Assembly: GCF_003710915.1 (NCBI RefSeq)
Contig: NZ_RHHR01000014.1
Location: 1 to 64,000, forward strand
Reading direction: 5' to 3'
Source of the DNA: Brevibacillus invocatus
Lineage (GTDB): Bacteria; Bacillota; Bacilli; Brevibacillales; Brevibacillaceae
DNA length: 64,000 nt
Both the position numbers and the translations under genes were made by a program. Positions 60,943 to 64,000 of the stretch are shown one piece after another. The notes beneath the pieces were generated by a model that saw only the letters and a list, made by a program, of their open reading frames with translations, was not told the origin of the DNA and searched no databases. Numbering within the stretch: position 1 is the first letter of the stretch; each line of letters opens with the position of its first letter.

Positions 60943-61509
60943 ATGAGAGTAATACCGATGTCAGAAGAATCGTATCTCAAACAGCTGGAGCCTTCCGATG
61001 CACAGGAAATGTTCTGGTTGACCGATACCAACCGCCAGTATTTGCGCGAATGGCTGCCCTGGTTGGACTACACGAGAACAGTGGAGGATACGGCCGGCTT
61101 TATCCAGATGACAATCAACCAGCACAACAATAATCAGGGTACGCATTACGGGATCTGGTATAAAGGAAGACTCGCTGGAACGCTGGGCGTGCACAACCTG
61201 GACTGGATAAACAGAAAAACATCGCTGGGCTACTGGCTCGGAGCCCAATATCAAGGGCATGGTTTGATGACCCAGGCGGTGGTTTCGTATATGGATCAGT
61301 TGGTTTTTGGTTCCTGGGGAATGGAAAAGCTGACGATTCAAGCGGCAACCGAAAATGGTAAAAGCAGGGCGATTCCGGAGCGTCTGGGCTTTCAGCTGGA
61401 AGGAGTTCTGCGCAGAAACGAATTCCTCTACGACCATTTCGTCGACCACGCCGTGTACAGTATGCTGCGCTCGGAGTGGGAAGAATTCCGCTCAAGTAAA
61501 ATGGATTGA
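60943..61509 (+). CDS. GNAT acetyltransferase, RimJ/RimL type
   Basis: The 188-residue protein has the RimJ/RimL pattern 'NRQYLREWLPWLDYTRTVED', the acetyl-CoA loop 'LGAQYQGHGLMTQAV' and 'ENGKSRAIPERLGFQLEGVL'. It probably acetylates a protein N-terminus or small amine; the substrate is unknown. GGGAGGGATTTGG precedes the ATG. A terminator follows at 61547. Confidence 0.88.
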   Translation: MRVIPMSEESYLKQLEPSDAQEMFWLTDTNRQYLREWLPWLDYTRTVEDTAGFIQMTINQHNNNQGTHYGIWYKGRLAGTLGVHNLDWINRKTSLGYWLGAQYQGHGLMTQAVVSYMDQLVFGSWGMEKLTIQAATENGKSRAIPERLGFQLEGVLRRNEFLYDHFVDHAVYSMLRSEWEEFRSSKMD

Positions 61510-61546
61510 CAAGGAAAATTCAGTAAATTACGATGAGGAAAGCGGT

Positions 61547-61577
61547 AAAAGGGGTTGCGATTACGCATCCCCTTTTT
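61547..61577 (+). terminator. Terminator after the acetyltransferase gene
   Basis: AAAAGGGGTTGCG and CGCATCCCCTTTT pair with one mismatch around a 4-base loop and run into a T stretch. Confidence 0.82.
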
Positions 61578-61672
61578 CGATGTCACTCTTCCCTGATGGT
61601 GCCTCGACAGAGGATTATTTCCATCTCTGGGGGGATAGGCAGGTATATTTGGCTTGTAAAGAGGTGATTAGC

Positions 61673-63421
61673 ATGCAGATACTGCGGGACTTATCCTGTT
61701 TTTTTCGAGCACATTGGAAACGGTACACAGTGGGTATCGCATTCCTGTTTTTAATTGATGTTTTGATGCTGTGGCCGCCGCGTCTGGTCGGTGAGACGGT
61801 AGACTCGATTCGCAATGGCTCTCTGACGACGGCCCATTTGACCGAGTCGGTCGCGATCCTGCTCTCGCTGGGTATCGCTTTATACGTGATGCGATTTATA
61901 TGGCGGTATCTGTTGAATGGCGGAGCACTCATTCTGGAGCGGACTTTGCGTGAGCGCCTTTTTTCCCATCTGACGCGCATGACACCTTCCTTTTATCAGC
62001 GCAGACGAAGCGGCGATCTGATGGCCATCGCGACCAACGATATACCGGCAGTCGAACAGACGGCAAGCATGGGTGTACTGACCTTGGTAGATTCCTTGTT
62101 TATGACTGTACTCACGCTTGGAGTCATGATGGTTACGATCGATTGGAAGCTGACATTGGCAGCACTGATCCCGATGCCGTTCTTGGCCTGGTCGACTGCT
62201 TATTACGGACGACTGCTGCACGAACGCTTTTACTTGGCGCAGGAAGCATTTGGCGAGATGAACGATCACGTTCAGCAATCCGTTTCGGGTGTTCGTGTGA
62301 TGCGCGCTTTTGTGCAGGAAGACAAAGATGTAGATGCCTTTCGCCGTGTCAGCGAAAAAACGCTGGAACGAAACGTAAACGTGTCACGCATCGATGCGTT
62401 ATTCGATCCGACGATCGCGATCATTATCGGGTTCAGTTTTTTAATCGGGCTTGGCTATGGGACGTATCTCGTCTTTACCAGCTCCATCTCACTTGGCGAT
62501 CTGGTCGCCTTCAACCTGTATTTGGGCCTGTTGATCTGGCCGATGTTTGCCTTTGGCTGGCTGATCAATGTCGTACAGCGGGGAAGCGCGTCCCTCAAGC
62601 GTTTGTCCGAAATGCTGATCGAGGAGCCCGATGTGCATGAGGCGAATCAGCCTGTCACGGAAGCAAAAGGCAATTCGATTGAAGCCCGCCATTTTACATT
62701 TACGTATCCGGGTACGAGCAAGCCTGTCTTGCAGGATCTTTCATTTTCACTCGGTGAAGGAGAAACGCTCGGGATCGTGGGGCGCACAGGAAGCGGAAAA
62801 TCGACGCTGTGCCGTTCTCTCTTGCATCAATACCGCATGCAGGATGATGCCCTCTTCATTGGCGGCGTAGCGATCGAGAGACTGTCCTTTGATGCGCTGC
62901 GTGCCAAAATCGGCTATGTGCCACAGGAGCATTTGCTGTTCTCCAGAACGATCGCGGAGAATGTGGCATTCGGAAAGCCTGAAGCGACTGAGCAGGAGGT
63001 GCTTCGTGCGCTGGAGCTGGCTGAAATGGGACGCGATCTCATGCAGTTCAGCGAGGGTCTTGAGACGATGGTAGGCGAGAAGGGAGTTACCCTGTCAGGC
63101 GGACAGAAGCAGCGTATTTCGATTGCACGAGCCTTGCTGATGGATGCAGATATTCTCATTCTCGATGACTCCCTTTCTGCTGTGGATGCGCGGACGGAAG
63201 AGAGGATCGTGCATCATCTGCGCCAGGAGCGCGCAGGAAAAACAACGATTATTACGGCCCACCGCTTGTCTGCTGTCCAGCATGCCCAATTGATCCTCGT
63301 GCTCGAGGAGGGCAGGATTGTGGAACGCGGTACGCATGACGAGCTGATGCTGCTGGGTGGCTGGTACGCTGAGCAGTATCGCCGCCAGCAGATGGAACAG
63401 GATGTAGTCGGCCAGGAATAG
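61673..63421 (+). CDS. yheI: ABC exporter half-transporter, YheI-like
   Basis: The ATG at 61673 behind GAGGTGATTAGC gives 582 residues; the longer frame passes through a terminator. Six membrane helices (residues 15-300) are followed by an ATPase domain with Walker A 'GRTGSGKST', signature 'LSGGQKQRISIARA' and 'ILILDDSLSAVDA'. The catalytic glutamate after Walker B is an aspartate (DD instead of DE), typical of the degenerate site in heterodimeric exporters. It pairs with the next gene, as YheI pairs with YheH in Bacillus subtilis, where the pair affects drug resistance and sporulation onset. Confidence 0.85.
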   Translation: MQILRDLSCFFRAHWKRYTVGIAFLFLIDVLMLWPPRLVGETVDSIRNGSLTTAHLTESVAILLSLGIALYVMRFIWRYLLNGGALILERTLRERLFSHLTRMTPSFYQRRRSGDLMAIATNDIPAVEQTASMGVLTLVDSLFMTVLTLGVMMVTIDWKLTLAALIPMPFLAWSTAYYGRLLHERFYLAQEAFGEMNDHVQQSVSGVRVMRAFVQEDKDVDAFRRVSEKTLERNVNVSRIDALFDPTIAIIIGFSFLIGLGYGTYLVFTSSISLGDLVAFNLYLGLLIWPMFAFGWLINVVQRGSASLKRLSEMLIEEPDVHEANQPVTEAKGNSIEARHFTFTYPGTSKPVLQDLSFSLGEGETLGIVGRTGSGKSTLCRSLLHQYRMQDDALFIGGVAIERLSFDALRAKIGYVPQEHLLFSRTIAENVAFGKPEATEQEVLRALELAEMGRDLMQFSEGLETMVGEKGVTLSGGQKQRISIARALLMDADILILDDSLSAVDARTEERIVHHLRQERAGKTTIITAHRLSAVQHAQLILVLEEGRIVERGTHDELMLLGGWYAEQYRRQQMEQDVVGQE

Positions 63422-63436
63422 GAAGGAGAGCGTTTC

Positions 63437-64000
63437 ATGAATGGGCATAGCGTGTGGAAACGGCTGGTCGATTTCGCCAGACCGTTTCAAAAACAGATAG
63501 CAGGAGCGCTTTTCTTGCTGTTGCTCGGTACGGGTGCAGAGCTGGCAGGTCCTTTTTTGGCCAAGGTCATGATCGACAATCACATCCTGTCGATCCAAAA
63601 GGCCTGGTATGAGTTTGCACAGGAACCAACGGCCGGTGCTGAAAAAGCCGTAGAAGTGGAAGGCAAGTACTATGTGCGGGAGGATCGGCTGCCCTCCATC
63701 GGAGAAACACCGGAGGGCGCCAAGGAGCATCAGACGACGGTGCTGGCGGAAGGAACCACGTATTATCTGGTCTTTGGACCTGTGGACCAGAACGGGGAAA
63801 AGAGCATTGTACCGACGACTGAGGAGAATGGCCGTCAGCACGTAGAAGTAACGGTCAACCAGTCGGAGCCCGTAGCAGGGATACGCTTGACCGCAGATGA
63901 GGTCAAAGCGATGTACGAAGGTGATATTCAGCCGATTATTTGGCTGTCTGTCGGGTATGGCGCACTCATCCTCTTGTCAGCGGGTTTTAATTACATTCAG
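63437..64000 (+). CDS. yheH: ABC exporter half-transporter, YheH-like (cut by the right edge)
   Basis: The ATG at 63437 behind AAGGAGAG opens a frame that stays open to the window end (188 residues seen). After the first membrane helix ('QKQIAGALFLLLLGTGAELA') and 'GPFLAKVMIDNHIL' comes a hydrophilic insertion of about 120 residues before the second helix ('IIWLSVGYGALILLSAGFNY'). Such an extracytoplasmic insertion is a feature of YheH-type partners. It starts 15 bp after yheI. The ATPase part is outside the window. Confidence 0.82.
   Translation, partial: MNGHSVWKRLVDFARPFQKQIAGALFLLLLGTGAELAGPFLAKVMIDNHILSIQKAWYEFAQEPTAGAEKAVEVEGKYYVREDRLPSIGETPEGAKEHQTTVLAEGTTYYLVFGPVDQNGEKSIVPTTEENGRQHVEVTVNQSEPVAGIRLTADEVKAMYEGDIQPIIWLSVGYGALILLSAGFNYIQ

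Noticed and set aside
1-64000. CRISPR arrays, tRNA or rRNA genes, prophage or integrative element
   Set aside because: No spaced short direct repeats, tRNA-like cloverleaf ends, rRNA motifs or phage/conjugation gene families were seen in the reading; only one transposase fragment is present.

Overview
The window is chromosomal DNA of a moderately GC-rich, endospore-forming, motile Bacillota. The gene content fits the Brevibacillus/Paenibacillaceae area best: Coat_F-type spore coat proteins, decayed Ger germinant-receptor genes, an S-layer-homology protein, CheY and a methyl-accepting protein, and Bacillus-type control elements. Those elements are T-box and SAM-I leaders, a cobalamin riboswitch, and GlnR-, LexA-, FadR- and PhoP-like sites. 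The genus assignment is inference from protein recognition, not from a search. I saw no rRNA, tRNA, CRISPR array or prophage.

Layout from the left. A transposase fragment (1-212) is followed by a small unknown gene, cheY, a PucR/AdeR-type regulator with alanine dehydrogenase, a decayed gerAB-like gene and class 2 pyrD. A cobalamin riboswitch then controls the cobalt ECF transporter cbiMNQO. Next comes the most interesting block (8736-19824). It opens with PhoP-box-like repeats and a structured leader RNA, then encodes a HAD phosphatase, an exported 904-residue glycerophosphodiester phosphodiesterase with two lamin-tail domains, a Ugp-like ABC importer, a sugar-phosphate-isomerase-like TIM barrel, the RNA antiterminator GlpP and a 5'-nucleotidase-family phosphoesterase. 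It reads as a phosphate-starvation and glycerol-phosphate scavenging unit. A LexA-box operon of three small genes (WYL-like, winged helix, YolD-like) follows.

20.8-33.2 kb holds a DUF3231 protein, a long-form glutamine synthetase I with a GlnR/TnrA box, a PanE-like reductase, ispH, an MFS transporter converging on a cupredoxin-like protein that has lost its copper ligands, a PadR operon, a Pit phosphate transporter with its DUF47 partner, a LysE exporter divergent from a MocR regulator, and two CotF-like coat genes. 33.3-37.9 kb holds a P-loop protein with an Asp23-like tail and the proline operon proBAC under a T-box whose specifier reads CCC (Pro). 38-43.1 kb holds a lipoprotein, an orphan gene, an ABC transporter pair and an SLH protein.

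43.2-48.9 kb is the fatty-acid beta-oxidation operon fadN-fadA-fadE behind a FadR operator, with an apparent separate short transcription unit just upstream. After an MCP gene, 50.7-52.4 kb is a wrecked gerA-gerB-gerC operon. 52.4-60.4 kb is the methionine salvage pathway in two divergent SAM-riboswitch operons (mtnWXBD leftward, mtnKA rightward) with an ECF sigma/anti-sigma pair between them. The right end holds an OsmC protein, a GNAT acetyltransferase and a heterodimeric ABC exporter pair (YheI/YheH-like), the second gene cut by the window edge.
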